Source: Flavobacterium inviolabile (lineage in GTDB: Bacteria > Bacteroidota > Bacteroidia > Flavobacteriales > Flavobacteriaceae). From it: a stretch of DNA of 64,000 nucleotides. The stretch's first letter is position 1; every line of letters begins with the position of its first letter. Positions 38,264 to 47,728 of the stretch are shown piece by piece. The translations under genes and the position numbers were made by a program. The stretch spans positions 3,472,001-3,536,000 of the forward strand of contig NZ_CP058278.1 in assembly GCF_013389455.1 (NCBI RefSeq). The letters are read 5' to 3'. The notes beneath the pieces were generated by a model, which was not told the DNA's origin, searched no databases, and worked only from the letters and a program-made list of their open reading frames with translations.

Positions 38264-39289
38264 TTAAGGAACAAGTACTGCCCTTCCTTTTATCTGGCCA
38301 TGTCGTAATTTATCATACACTTCAAGTGCCTGATCCAGGCTGTATTTTTCTACTTCAATATGGATTTTCTTTTGTCTGGCAAGACCTATCACTTCGATTA
38401 ACTCAGTTCTGGAACCCCAATACGGATTGGTTAAACTCACGCCGAAAGGCAGTCCGTTCATATTGTATTCATATTTTCCGCCGCCTAATCCAACAATGGT
38501 TAAATCGCCGTCAAGCCCAACAATTTTTGTTCCCAGATCGATTGTGGAAGAAGCACCCACAAAATCGATCACAACTTTTGCTTTTTTAATGCCGGTGATC
38601 TTTTGTATCTGCTCGGCAGCATCTTTATCGGTTGAATTAATCGCATAGCCGGCACCGAGTTGTTTTGCAAATTCCAGTCTTTCCGGAGTGATATCGCAGG
38701 CAATGATCGTAGCACCGCTCATTTCCGATAAAATCTGTAACGCAACATGCCCCAATCCGCCAACTCCGATAACCACCACATACTCGTCCGGCATTAATTT
38801 GTGCAGAGAGCGTTTAATAGCCGAATAAGGCGTTAGTGCGGCATCGGTTAGCGGTGCGGCAATAACCGGATCCAAATCATGGATAGGCACCAATAAACGG
38901 GAAGATGGCACCAGCATATAGTCGGCCATACCGCCGTTAAGTCCTAATCCGCCGCCAAAAGCCTGTTCCGACTGATGGTCGCAATAGTTTTCCTGCGAAT
39001 GCTGGCAAGGCTTGCAATGTCCGCAGCCCCAAGGCCCGTAAACCAAAACCGCATCTCCTTTTTTAAATCCTTTTACATCCTGCCCGATCTCCTCTATCCA
39101 TCCTGCATTTTCATGTCCCAATGTAAACGTAACACCGGAAACGATTCCGTCGTCAATGATATGCAAATCGGAATGGCACACACCGGCTCCCCCGATTTTT
39201 AATAATACTTCATCTCCGGACGGAGTCGGTTTTTCTAAATCATTTATAATCCTTACATCTTTGTGTCCATAATATCGTACTGCTTTCAT
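38264..39289 (-). CDS. zinc-dependent NAD(P) alcohol dehydrogenase (MDR family)
   Basis: This 341-residue cytoplasmic enzyme has catalytic zinc ligands C38 and the GHE motif (H59, E60), and structural zinc cysteines C89, C92, C95 and C103 (GCGHCKPCQHSQENYC). The Rossmann nucleotide motif is GVGGLGHVALQ (about residue 175). The length and motif spacing fit class III/propanol-preferring dehydrogenases. It oxidises primary or secondary alcohols, and the substrate is unknown. It is monocistronic. Confidence 0.95.
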   Translation of the reverse strand: MKAVRYYGHKDVRIINDLEKPTPSGDEVLLKIGGAGVCHSDLHIIDDGIVSGVTFTLGHENAGWIEEIGQDVKGFKKGDAVLVYGPWGCGHCKPCQHSQENYCDHQSEQAFGGGLGLNGGMADYMLVPSSRLLVPIHDLDPVIAAPLTDAALTPYSAIKRSLHKLMPDEYVVVIGVGGLGHVALQILSEMSGATIIACDITPERLEFAKQLGAGYAINSTDKDAAEQIQKITGIKKAKVVIDFVGASSTIDLGTKIVGLDGDLTIVGLGGGKYEYNMNGLPFGVSLTNPYWGSRTELIEVIGLARQKKIHIEVEKYSLDQALEVYDKLRHGQIKGRAVLVP

Positions 39290-39509
39290 GATATTGTTTT
39301 TAAATGTTTTATCCTATAAATTTACTCAAAACAGACCGTATAAAAAGTTAATACATTCTTATAATTCTGTTTTATTTTCAAATATTTGCAAGTATTGTAT
39401 TGCAATTTTGCTGCTCAATCTCCGGCTTATTTTACGTTTCCAGAATAACAAAACCCTTGCAAACATTACGTTTACAAGGGTTTTACGGTATTCTGAAGTG
39501 GCTTTTCAG

Positions 39510-39725
39510 CTATAAGACATCGTCTTTTGTATATTCCAATAAATCACCCGGCTGGCAGTCCAGTGCTTTACAGATCGCTTCCAGCGTACTAAACCGTATT
39601 GCTTTGGCTTTACCGGTTTTAAGTATGGAAAGATTAGCCAATGTCAGTTCTACTTTTTCAGACAGCTCATTTAAAGACATCTTTCTTTTCGCCATCATTA
39701 CATCTAAGTTTACTATTATCGGCAT
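39510..39725 (-). CDS. XRE/Cro-CI-type small regulator
   Basis: This 71-residue DNA-binding protein has a helix-turn-helix at about 16-45 (LNELSEKVELTLANLSILKT) and the YozG-type end (FSTLEAICKALDCQPGDLLEY). It is the usual partner of a DUF2975 membrane protein, which lies immediately upstream (3 bp apart). The pair behaves as a small membrane-protein/regulator module of unknown signal. Confidence 0.9.
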   Translation of the reverse strand: MPIIVNLDVMMAKRKMSLNELSEKVELTLANLSILKTGKAKAIRFSTLEAICKALDCQPGDLLEYTKDDVL

Positions 39726-39728
39726 GAT

Positions 39729-40268
39729 TTATACGGTTAGTTCGTTTTCTGACTGGATTTCGATTCCTTTATTAAAGATTTGTGCTATAAAGTAGATAAT
39801 CCCTGCAAAAAACAGGTATTCGGCACCACCGCCTAAATGTTCATCCAAAACAGGCAGCACAACACTTTCTTCCGTTAGCCATTCCGCATAAGCGTTGCCC
39901 GTTACGCTAAAAACCCCGATCGCTAAGGCAACATAGCTGATCTTTAAAATCAGTGCTGCGATTTCCGTGCTGAAAGGATGGACAAAATTTATTTTCAGAA
40001 AGATCTTAATCACAAAATAAAACAGATAGGCTTTTAGAATCCACAACAAAACAAGTAAGGATCCCAGCCGCACATAATGGAAGGTGCTATAATCTTTAAG
40101 CGCATACAGATTAAGTTCCAGATACAGATTTTTTGCTCCTGCCGGATCTATAAAAAGGCTTACTAAAAAAGAGAAAAGTATAGCACCGGCTTTAATACAC
40201 AAACCGATAAATATAATCCAGGTAGCAACCTGCAATACCGATAAAATTTGTTTTGTATTTTTTTTCAT
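39729..40268 (-). CDS. DUF2975-family membrane protein
   Basis: This protein has 179 residues from the ATG at 40268. An open frame reaching 40367 would add 33 residues with no support. It has four membrane helices (about 10-32, 58-77, 102-125 and 150-170) and an FVHPFSTEIAALI-like loop typical of the family. It is followed after 3 bp by the XRE gene, the conserved pairing for this family. Its role is unknown. Confidence 0.88.
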   Translation of the reverse strand: MKKNTKQILSVLQVATWIIFIGLCIKAGAILFSFLVSLFIDPAGAKNLYLELNLYALKDYSTFHYVRLGSLLVLLWILKAYLFYFVIKIFLKINFVHPFSTEIAALILKISYVALAIGVFSVTGNAYAEWLTEESVVLPVLDEHLGGGAEYLFFAGIIYFIAQIFNKGIEIQSENELTV

Positions 40269-40436
40269 AACGGAGAATTTAGAATTACATGCCAAATATA
40301 AATAAATATTTATCGAAAAACAATAAATTTTTATTTTTAAAACATATATCCTATAATCCGCAATCACTGTTTGTAAATCCCTGTTTAAAAAACGGTATCT
40401 TTATGTTAACCGATTAACGACAGACAAATCAGCATT

Positions 40437-40916
40437 ATGACAACAGCAGCACAAATCGCAAAACATTTTAAAGACGTTCATTTTGGAGGTAACTGGACCT
40501 GTGTGAACATGAAAGATACTCTGGAAAATGTAGACTGGCAGCAGGCCACTACAACGGTATACAACCTCAACACTATAGCGGCTTTGGTTTTTCACATTAA
40601 CTATTATGTGGGCGCAATTTCGAGGGTAATGCAGGGAATGCCGCTGGAAGCCAGCGATAAGTTCAGTTTTGATGTCCCGGAAATCACTTCGGAAGCAGCA
40701 TGGCAGGATCTGGTAAATAAAACCTATGCCGAGGCGGAACAGCTGGCCTCGCTTATTGAAAATATAGCCGATTTAAAATTATCCGAAGCGTTTACCGATC
40801 CGAAATATGGAAGCTACTACAGGAATTTGCAGGGTGTTACCGAACACACGCACTATCACCTCGGACAGATCGTGCTGATCAGGAAAATAGTAAACGAAAT
40901 GAATCAGGATGTCTGA
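40437..40916 (+). CDS. DinB-family metal-binding protein
   Basis: This 159-residue four-helix-bundle protein has the three His of the DinB metal site: H53 (VFHINYY), H137 and H141 in EHTHYHLGQI. Members include thiol-dependent transferases with bacillithiol, but many have no known substrate. It is monocistronic and convergent with the GNAT gene. A weak -7 element (TATCTTTA) lies about 35 bp upstream. Confidence 0.88.
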   Translation: MTTAAQIAKHFKDVHFGGNWTCVNMKDTLENVDWQQATTTVYNLNTIAALVFHINYYVGAISRVMQGMPLEASDKFSFDVPEITSEAAWQDLVNKTYAEAEQLASLIENIADLKLSEAFTDPKYGSYYRNLQGVTEHTHYHLGQIVLIRKIVNEMNQDV

Positions 40917-40948
40917 ATCGCAATGCCGGAACGGTGCATTAGCGCAGC

Positions 40949-41497
40949 TTAATCCGCTGCATCCATGGCCATTTCCCAATCTTCTTTTTTAATTTCATAA
41001 ACGAAATTGCGTTTGGGAGCTTCTCCGTAATATGCGATATCTTCTTCGGCTATTTTAACCGCTCCTAATCGCGAAATGGCTATCTGCGATCGTACATTCA
41101 AGGCTCCTATATTAAAATATACCTTATCTACATACTGAAAGATATACTCCATCATTAACTTTTTAACAGACGGGTTCATCCCTTTGCCCCAAAACTTTGT
41201 TCCGTAAAAAGTATAACCAATCAGAATACTGTTGTCCTTTTCATTATAATCGTAAAAACGAGTACTTCCGGCCACTTCTCCGGTTTGGATATCCACAATC
41301 TTAAAAGCTCCTTTGCTCTGCATGGCGCCGTCAAAAAAGGATTGGAAAATATCTTTCTGCCAACGGTCTTTATTGGGATGCTGTTCCCATACTTTGGGAT
41401 CGGATGCTACTGCATACAAAGCGTCAAAATCATCTTTAAGCAAAGGAAAAAGGATTACCTTATCGTTTTCTAAAATTGGCTGTATCGAAAAATTCAT
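40949..41497 (-). CDS. GNAT-family N-acetyltransferase (RimJ/RimL type)
   Basis: This 182-residue cytoplasmic acetyltransferase shows ILIGYTFYGTKFWGKGMNPS, the acetyl-CoA-binding R/Q-x-x-G-x-G/A region, at about 92-112, followed by LGAVKIAEEDIAYYG near the end. The N-terminal half (VILFPLLKDDFDALYAVASD) is typical of the RimJ/RimL branch. The substrate is unknown. It is convergent with DinB, with 32 bp between. Confidence 0.88.
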   Translation of the reverse strand: MNFSIQPILENDKVILFPLLKDDFDALYAVASDPKVWEQHPNKDRWQKDIFQSFFDGAMQSKGAFKIVDIQTGEVAGSTRFYDYNEKDNSILIGYTFYGTKFWGKGMNPSVKKLMMEYIFQYVDKVYFNIGALNVRSQIAISRLGAVKIAEEDIAYYGEAPKRNFVYEIKKEDWEMAMDAAD

Positions 41498-41608
41498 AAC
41501 TACAAATCGTATTAATGTCCGTTGGTTTTACAAATGCAAACCTGTATATCAAAGATACTTTAATTTATACTAAAATCCGGAAATGTTGTGGTATTCATTG
41601 GAATAAAA

Positions 41609-41646
41609 CTGAAAAAAATCCTGCACGACAACAGGACTTTTTTCAG
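41609..41646. terminator. bidirectional intrinsic terminator
   Basis: CTGAAAAAA-A-TCCTG pairs with CAGGA-C-TTTTTTCAG with a single mismatch and an 8-nt loop. It is 35 bp downstream of the VOC gene stop (minus strand), and it is flanked by A and T runs that allow termination on either strand. Confidence 0.75.
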
Positions 41647-41680
41647 CTTATAATGCTTTTTGCCGGTGCTTTTTGCCTCT

Positions 41681-42097
41681 TTATTTTTCGGCATGAAGTC
41701 CAATCCTGTTACTCTCGGAATCTAAAATAACAGCTATATATCCGGCATTGATGCGCGTTTTGGGTACGATCACTTTTCCGCCTGCTTTTTCCGTTCGGTC
41801 CAGTACCGGTTGTATTTCCGGACTGGCATTGATATACAGCAGGGAACCGTTTTGTGACGGGGAATTGGTATCGGATTTTGTGAGTACGCCGGTTACCCTG
41901 CCCGATGTAGCCTGGATAACGTTCGGATCATAAGGGAAGAAACAAAGTTCCTCGGCTGTTTCCGGGAAAGTCCTTGTGGTCATTTCAATGTCCAGAATCG
42001 TTTCATAAAACGCTTTGGCGCTCTGCATATCCGAAACCGGGATCTCAAACCAGGTAATGACATTCGTTTTGGGATTGATTTTTTGTAACTGTTGCAT
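41681..42097 (-). CDS. VOC-family (glyoxalase/dioxygenase fold) protein
   Basis: This 138-residue protein carries two beta-alpha-beta-beta-beta modules. The start NPKTNVITWFEIPVSDMQSA and AKAFYETILDIEMT fit the VOC fold, and the end VAVILDSESNRIGLHA-like is typical. The metal-binding Glu/His positions cannot be assigned with certainty. Function is unknown. It is followed by a terminator and preceded by the Crp gene in convergent/tandem order on the same strand. Confidence 0.88.
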   Translation of the reverse strand: MQQLQKINPKTNVITWFEIPVSDMQSAKAFYETILDIEMTTRTFPETAEELCFFPYDPNVIQATSGRVTGVLTKSDTNSPSQNGSLLYINASPEIQPVLDRTEKAGGKVIVPKTRINAGYIAVILDSESNRIGLHAEK

Positions 42098-42162
42098 GAT
42101 CTATTTGTTTCTGCAAAGTTCAAAAAGGCCCGGGATTTCATCCTGTGACAATTGTCACATAA

Positions 42163-42735
42163 TTACATTTCCAGACTGCGTTTCCGGATCCGGCTTAACG
42201 TTTCGCGTGTCACACCAAGAAAGGAAGCCAGTTGCGTCAGCGGAATACGCTGCAGCATCAACGGATAATTGATCTCGACATAGCGCAATCGTTCCTTGGC
42301 TGCATACAATTTAAATAGCGTTGCAAATTCCTCCTGTTTGGTCGCCAGTAAGCGAAGGCAATTGCGCCCCAGTGCATCAACCTCGGGAGTTTGCCGGGCT
42401 ATTTGCAGCAGCTTTTGTTTATCAAAAAGCACCACTGTTAGCGGCTCGCAGGCTATAATATTGAATTCGGATTTCAAACCGGTGCCAAAACTGGTTATAT
42501 TGGTAGCGATCTCATTTTCAAAAAAGAAACCGGTATTTTTAATGATACCGTCTATCTCATAGTAACTTTTGCAATAGCCTTTTTCTACATAAAATAACGT
42601 ATCACAAACCTGTCCTTCCTGTAATAACAACTCATTTTTATGAAACTTCTTTTTGGTTAATGCCGGTTGCAGTTTTTCCCAGCTTTCCTCTGAAAAATCT
42701 GTCAGAAAATGTATATATTTTAAAAGGCTATCCAT
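42163..42735 (-). CDS. Crp/Fnr-family transcriptional regulator
   Basis: This 190-residue protein has an N-terminal cyclic-nucleotide-binding-like beta barrel (about 20-115; KNELLLQEGQVCDTLFYVEK, GYCKSYYEIDG) and a C-terminal winged helix (about 140-188; IPLTQLASFLGVTRETLSRI). No CxxC iron-sulfur motif of Fnr is present. Many Bacteroidota proteins of this group have lost nucleotide binding. It is 65 bp upstream of the VOC gene, which may be one of its targets. Confidence 0.9.
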   Translation of the reverse strand: MDSLLKYIHFLTDFSEESWEKLQPALTKKKFHKNELLLQEGQVCDTLFYVEKGYCKSYYEIDGIIKNTGFFFENEIATNITSFGTGLKSEFNIIACEPLTVVLFDKQKLLQIARQTPEVDALGRNCLRLLATKQEEFATLFKLYAAKERLRYVEINYPLMLQRIPLTQLASFLGVTRETLSRIRKRSLEM

Positions 42736-42879
42736 CCGGTTACTTATTATATATTTCTTTTATTGGGTCTGATAATCAATATGCAATACTTATTTTCTGC
42801 TAATTACGGATTTTTTAATTTATCCTACAACATCTTTTCGCATTGTAACAGTTAGTAAGCTTATTCTGAGCATAAAAAA

Positions 42880-42906
42880 GTCCTGCCAAAATAGTATTGA
42901 CAAGAC
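42880..42906 (-). terminator. terminator of the metal-efflux operon
   Basis: GTCCTGCCAA (42880-42889) pairs with TTGACAAGAC (42897-42906), allowing G-U pairs in the RNA, over a 7-nt loop. A run of U follows in the minus sense (A-run 42874-42879). It lies 28 bp after the stop at 42935. Confidence 0.75.
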
Positions 42907-42934
42907 CAATTATTAGGATTAATGTGTATATAAA

Positions 42935-43375
42935 CTAATGCCCGGCTATAAAATCCTGGTAATTCTTCTCACTTTCAAAATAGGCTACATTGCCGTGCAC
43001 TTCATCCAGCAGTACAATAAATGCCGTGGCTTTGTCCACCTTTGCGCCGGTATGTGCATCAACAGCCATGCGGACAGTGGCATCTTCCGGAATTCGCTTG
43101 ACACACATATCGCAGCAGCCGTAGTACATTTTCCCGTCAAAAGGAACTTCCATTTGCTTTTTGCCCATATAGGCATCATTAACCATACACACCAGTTCAT
43201 TCGGAACCTGCTCCCCTTTTTTATAGATTACCGGTAAAGCCCCCTTATCGGGTGTTACTGCCGTAACCGCTGTTTTCTTTTCAGGTATTACAGGCTTCTC
43301 TTTCGGATTACAGCTTATCATTAGGATACCTGTAAAGAAAAATATCCCGTATTTTTTTATTGTTCTCATACGCAT
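42935..43375 (-). CDS. periplasmic lipoprotein with TRASH/YHS-like metal-binding Cys motif
   Basis: This 146-residue lipoprotein has the lipobox MISC (acylated Cys at about 22; an ATG two codons downstream is equally possible). The mature part carries LVCMVNDAYMG and, 17 residues on, GKMYYGCCDMCVKRI, the pattern of YHS/TRASH metal-sensing domains (Cys ... YYxCCxxC). A periplasmic copper or other soft-metal chaperone is likely. It is the last gene of the efflux operon, about 100 bp after the adaptor, with a low-complexity TTGCC-rich spacer between. Confidence 0.75.
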   Translation of the reverse strand: MRMRTIKKYGIFFFTGILMISCNPKEKPVIPEKKTAVTAVTPDKGALPVIYKKGEQVPNELVCMVNDAYMGKKQMEVPFDGKMYYGCCDMCVKRIPEDATVRMAVDAHTGAKVDKATAFIVLLDEVHGNVAYFESEKNYQDFIAGH

Positions 43376-43394
43376 TGCTTTTTAATTATTATTC

Positions 43395-43475
43395 ATTGCC
43401 TTTTGCTTATTGCCATTTGCATTTGCATTTGCTCATTGCCCCTTGCCTTTTGCCCCTTGCCTTTTGCCTCTTCCT
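43395..43475. repeat. low-complexity TTGCC(N)TTTGC tract
   Basis: The stretch is made of imperfect repeats of TTGCC and TTTGC, for example CATTGCCCCTTGCCTTTTGC, between the adaptor stop and the lipoprotein gene. A shorter run of the same kind lies at about 27780-27823. Its role is unknown. Confidence 0.75.
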
Positions 43476-44563
43476 TATTCCCTCTTAACCATCATCCCCT
43501 CCTCAATTTCTTCCGTTGCTTTCAGCAGTATCTTATCGCCTTCTTTCAGGCTTCCGAAAACCTCAACCAGCTCCGGCAGCGAACGCCCTTTTGATACGGT
43601 GATGTGCTTTGTTTTCCCGTTAGCCACGCCAATCACATACAATCCCGTATTGCTTTCCACCAAAGCTGTTTTCGGGACAAAAAAGGTTGCTGTTTTTGCC
43701 TGTAACGGCAATACGGCTTCTACGACCATCAACGGTTTTAAATCATTGTTCGGATTCAGGATGTCTGCTTCAATGCGTTCGGAACGCAGTTTGAAATCCA
43801 GCACACCGGATTTACGGGAAATTCTTGCGGTATATTTCTTTTCGGGTAGTGACACCACTTTAAAAGGAATCGAATCCCCCAGATTTAAATAAGGCGTATG
43901 GGCTTCCGGCACCGAAAAGGATACCCTTAGTTTTTTTAGATCCTGCAAAACCAATAACGGTTTATCGGAACCTTTGCCCATAGGGCCCACATAGGAACCC
44001 AGATCCACATTCCGTTCCGCTACGATACCGTCAAACGGCGCCCGAATAACCAGGTAATCCGTCATAATCTGTATTTCCTGACAGGCTGATTTTGCTGCTT
44101 CCAGCTGCGCCTGATCGGCTAACTTCCGGGCGGTAATCTGGTCCAATGCATCTTTGGCAATAGCTCCAACGGTCTGGTTGGCTTTAAACAAACGGTCATA
44201 ATTGGCTTTTGTAGCAATATAAATCGCTTCCTGGGCTTTCCATTTCGATTTGGCCGCAACTAACTGTGCCTGGATTTCCGGTGCTTCCAGTGTCATTAAA
44301 ACCTGGCCTTTCGTTACCGTAGTTCCAATATCGACCGCCAGTTTTTTAACATAGCTGTTTACCTTGGCATAAATCGCGGTTTTCTGGTCGGCTGCTAATT
44401 CCCCGGCCAGTTTTAGCGGAATCAGCGGATTTTGTTTCGTCACGGCAACCGTTTCAAAACTTTGCATCATCATTGGCTTTGCCGGTGCTGCTGCTTTATT
44501 TTTATCGTTGGAATTACAGGATACCAATACTATTCCTATAAGCGTATAATAGATTAACTTCAT
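43475..44563 (-). CDS. RND efflux periplasmic adaptor (second system), lipoprotein
   Basis: This 362-residue CusB/CzcB-like adaptor has the lipobox VLVSC (Cys at about 16). The lipoyl hairpin is at about 65-95 (YVKKLAVDIGTTVTKGQVLM) and 165-200 (IRAPFDGIVAERNVDLGSYV). The C-terminal membrane-proximal domain ends EGDKILLKATEEIEEGMMVK. It is 4 bp after the permease gene. The pumped metal or compound cannot be named; a metal link is inferred from the two Cys-rich neighbours. Confidence 0.92.
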   Translation of the reverse strand: MKLIYYTLIGIVLVSCNSNDKNKAAAPAKPMMMQSFETVAVTKQNPLIPLKLAGELAADQKTAIYAKVNSYVKKLAVDIGTTVTKGQVLMTLEAPEIQAQLVAAKSKWKAQEAIYIATKANYDRLFKANQTVGAIAKDALDQITARKLADQAQLEAAKSACQEIQIMTDYLVIRAPFDGIVAERNVDLGSYVGPMGKGSDKPLLVLQDLKKLRVSFSVPEAHTPYLNLGDSIPFKVVSLPEKKYTARISRKSGVLDFKLRSERIEADILNPNNDLKPLMVVEAVLPLQAKTATFFVPKTALVESNTGLYVIGVANGKTKHITVSKGRSLPELVEVFGSLKEGDKILLKATEEIEEGMMVKRE

Positions 44564-44567
44564 GATG

Positions 44568-47500
44568 TTACTTTTCTAATGTTAAATAATGAATACTGTT
44601 TTCATCGTCCGGATCCAGTGACGGAGATGTTGTAGCGGTTTTATGCTGGATCCACACAAAAACCAACGGTAATAAGACCAATACGCTGAAGGAAGAGGCT
44701 ATTAATCCGCCAATCACCGCTCTTCCCAACGGAGCAACCTGGTCACCGCCTTCTCCATGACCAATTGCCATTGGCAGCATTCCGGCTATCATCGCCAAAG
44801 TGGTCATTATAATTGGACGGATCCGTAAAGATGCCGCCTGTAGCGCCGCCTGCATGGCATCGCCATTTTGCAGGCGTAAGGCTTCGGCATTACTGATCAG
44901 TAAAACAGCATTGGCAATGGAAACTCCAACAGACATAATGATTCCCATATACGATTGCAGATTCAGTGTTGAGCCGGTTATTTTCAGCAGCAGCAACGAT
45001 CCTAGGATTACAAAAGGAACCGTCGTCAGGATTACAAACGACACTTTAAAAGACTGGAAATTTGCAGTCAGCATCAGGAAAATCACCACAATTGCAATTA
45101 ATAATCCGGCAGCCAGACTGTTCATGGTTTCATCCAGTACCGGCACCATACCGGACACCTGAACATTCACGCCTTTGGGCAGTTCTCCTAAAGAAGCAAT
45201 AGCAGCCTGTACGTCTTTCTGAGCTCTTCCCAGATCGGACTGGTGGATATTTGCCGTTACCGGAGTGTAGCCCATCGTTCCCAGATTGTAGCTTTCGCCC
45301 ATTACTTTTGTTGGCGTAACGGTGGCAACATCTCCTAAAACCGGGCGGTCCCCGTTTTTCCCAAGAGGAGTATTCAGCAATGCTTCTTTGCTGTTCAGCA
45401 GGTTTTGAGGCGTTTGCACCTGTACGTCATAGGCAATTCCCATCATACCGCCTACCCACATATTCTTACTGGTATAGCGGGAGGATGCCGTTGTAGGAAT
45501 CAGCGAACGGCTTATATCCTGCGCATCAATCCCCAGTTGTGCCGCCCGTATCCTGTCTATATTAATCTCAAATGCAGGATACTGCAACGACTGAGGAATC
45601 TGCTGGTCGCGCAGGTAGTCGATTTCTTTTAGTTTTGCCAGTAATTTATTCGCATACATCACATTCATTTTTTTCATCATTCCCGAAAAACGAACTTCAA
45701 TAGGCGTATTCGTTCCCTGGCTCAGGATCTTCTCGGTCAGCTCTATCGGTTCAAAAGAAAATTGTATCGCCGGCATTTTCTCTTTCATGTGTTTCCTGAT
45801 TTTTTCTTTTAATGCATTGGTGTTTCCGCTAAAGTCCTTTAATGCCACCTGCATTAAGGCTTCGTGCGGACCGGCATTGTAGAGATAGATCGGGCTTACG
45901 GCGAAGGACGAAGGATGCTGTCCTATAAAAGCCGAAGAAATAGCAATGTGCTCTTTCCCGATAAGGGTTTCCAGTTCCCGTAAAGACTGTTTGATTATCC
46001 GTTCTGTTTTTTCAATACGGGTTCCTTCCGGTGCTTTGATGCGCACCTGAAACTGGCTGGAGTTAACCGTTGGCAAAACGTCTTTCCCGGTCAGGCTGAA
46101 CAGTACAAAAACACTCAGCAATACCAGTACAAAACTGCCAATGATAACCGGTTTCCGCTTTGGCATCAACCGCTGTACAAACTGTACAAAACGGTTTTTA
46201 AACCGATCGAATGCATCCGGCTGCTGTTCGTGCTGTCCGGCCTTGTCTTTCATCAGCCAGTTCGCCATTACCGGAACAAACGTCTGGGACAATATAAAGG
46301 AAAATACCATTGAAAATCCAATAGCCAGTGCTAATGGCATAAACAATGAACCCGGTATGCCCGTCATCATAAAAGCCGGGGCAAATACCGCCAGGATACA
46401 AAGCAGTATCAGCAATTTAGGAAAGGCTATCTCTTTACAGGCATCCAGAATGGCCCTTGCCCTGGTTTTGCCCATAGCGAGGTGCTGGTGAATGTTTTCA
46501 ATGGTAACGGTACTTTCATCCACAAGTATACCGATAGCCAGTGCCAGTCCGGACAGGGACATGATATTGATACTCTGCCCGAATAGTTTCAGGAACAATA
46601 CTCCGGAAATAACCGATATCGGAATGGTCAGCACCACAATTAAAGCGGCTCTCCTGTCACGCAGAAACAGTAACACCATTAATCCGGTCAGGATGGCTCC
46701 TAAAATACCTTCAACAATCAGGCTTTTTACGGCATTGATCACATATACCGACTGGTCAAATTCATACGAAATGGTTACATTTTCCGGTAAATTGTTCTGG
46801 ATGACCGGGATCGCTTTTTTCAGATTCCTGACCACGTCCCAGGTGGAGGCATTCCCCGATTTGGCAATATTGATATAAACGGAACGGACACCGTTAATCA
46901 AGGCATATCCGGTTGTAATATCGGCACCGTCCTTTACCGTTGCAATATCACGGATATAAATATTATCCACACCGCCTTTAAAAACCGGGATGTTTCCAAA
47001 ATCGGCCACATCTTTAATCGTGTTGTTTGTCGGCGTCAGGTAATTCGTGTCCGCTATATAAATATTTCCGGACGGCGAAGTGATGTTGTTGCGGTTTATC
47101 GCTTCTACCACCTGTTCCGGTGTTAACTGGTGGGTACGCAGTTTATTCGGATCGATATTGATCTCAATCGTTCTCGGGCTTCCTCCAAAAGGCGGAGCAG
47201 TTGTTAAACCGGGAATCTTAATCAGGAACGGACGTGCCGTAAAATTGGCGATATCCTGCAATTCATTATTGGTTTTATCCGGACTTCTGAAAACCAATTG
47301 GCCTACCGGCTGGGAAGAAGCGTCAAAACGGATGATAAACGGCGGTGGGGCACCCGGCGGTAAAAATACCTGCGAACGATTGGAAAGTGCATTGATTTCG
47401 GCTATTGCCTGTCCCATATCGGTTCCTTCATAAAAGTTAACTTTCATCAGCGTCAATCCCTGGGTATTTTTTGTTTCAATGCTTTCGATTCCGCTGGTAA

Positions 47501-47717
47501 ACAGCATCATGTTCACATACATCTTGGTAAAATAGCCTTCCATTTGCTGCGGCGTATAACCGTTAAAGGAATGGGCTATATAAACAACCGGAAGATTCAT
47601 ATCCGGCAGGATGTCGACTTTTATTTCTTTAGTAGCTTTAATCCCGAAGAATAAAAGCCCTAATACCATTACCATAACGGAAATGGGTTTGCGCAAGGCA
47701 AAGCGTATTAAATTCAT
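44568..47717 (-). CDS. RND efflux permease (second system)
   Basis: This protein has 1049 residues from the ATG at 47717. An open frame to 47798 would overlap the TolC gene and adds 27 non-helical residues, so I reject it. The first helix is MNLIRFALRKPISVMVMVLG, then the periplasmic porter domains and the central helices (GLALAIGILVDESTVTIENI is the R/D-motif helix with the proton-relay Asp). The second half shows SYMGIIMSVGVSIANAVLLI. It resembles AcrB/CusA relatives without clear metal-binding Met residues. It is 12 bp after the TolC gene. Confidence 0.93.
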   Translation of the reverse strand: MNLIRFALRKPISVMVMVLGLLFFGIKATKEIKVDILPDMNLPVVYIAHSFNGYTPQQMEGYFTKMYVNMMLFTSGIESIETKNTQGLTLMKVNFYEGTDMGQAIAEINALSNRSQVFLPPGAPPPFIIRFDASSQPVGQLVFRSPDKTNNELQDIANFTARPFLIKIPGLTTAPPFGGSPRTIEINIDPNKLRTHQLTPEQVVEAINRNNITSPSGNIYIADTNYLTPTNNTIKDVADFGNIPVFKGGVDNIYIRDIATVKDGADITTGYALINGVRSVYINIAKSGNASTWDVVRNLKKAIPVIQNNLPENVTISYEFDQSVYVINAVKSLIVEGILGAILTGLMVLLFLRDRRAALIVVLTIPISVISGVLFLKLFGQSINIMSLSGLALAIGILVDESTVTIENIHQHLAMGKTRARAILDACKEIAFPKLLILLCILAVFAPAFMMTGIPGSLFMPLALAIGFSMVFSFILSQTFVPVMANWLMKDKAGQHEQQPDAFDRFKNRFVQFVQRLMPKRKPVIIGSFVLVLLSVFVLFSLTGKDVLPTVNSSQFQVRIKAPEGTRIEKTERIIKQSLRELETLIGKEHIAISSAFIGQHPSSFAVSPIYLYNAGPHEALMQVALKDFSGNTNALKEKIRKHMKEKMPAIQFSFEPIELTEKILSQGTNTPIEVRFSGMMKKMNVMYANKLLAKLKEIDYLRDQQIPQSLQYPAFEINIDRIRAAQLGIDAQDISRSLIPTTASSRYTSKNMWVGGMMGIAYDVQVQTPQNLLNSKEALLNTPLGKNGDRPVLGDVATVTPTKVMGESYNLGTMGYTPVTANIHQSDLGRAQKDVQAAIASLGELPKGVNVQVSGMVPVLDETMNSLAAGLLIAIVVIFLMLTANFQSFKVSFVILTTVPFVILGSLLLLKITGSTLNLQSYMGIIMSVGVSIANAVLLISNAEALRLQNGDAMQAALQAASLRIRPIIMTTLAMIAGMLPMAIGHGEGGDQVAPLGRAVIGGLIASSFSVLVLLPLVFVWIQHKTATTSPSLDPDDENSIHYLTLEK

Positions 47718-47728
47718 AATTTCGGGGT

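Noticed and set aside
40380..40436. Firm promoter upstream of the DinB gene
   Set aside because: TATCTTTA differs from the -7 consensus and the TTG spacing of 22 bp is at the limit, so it is mentioned only as weak.
43395..43475. TTGCC-rich tract as a CRISPR array
   Set aside because: The units are short and irregular with no unique spacers and no cas genes nearby.
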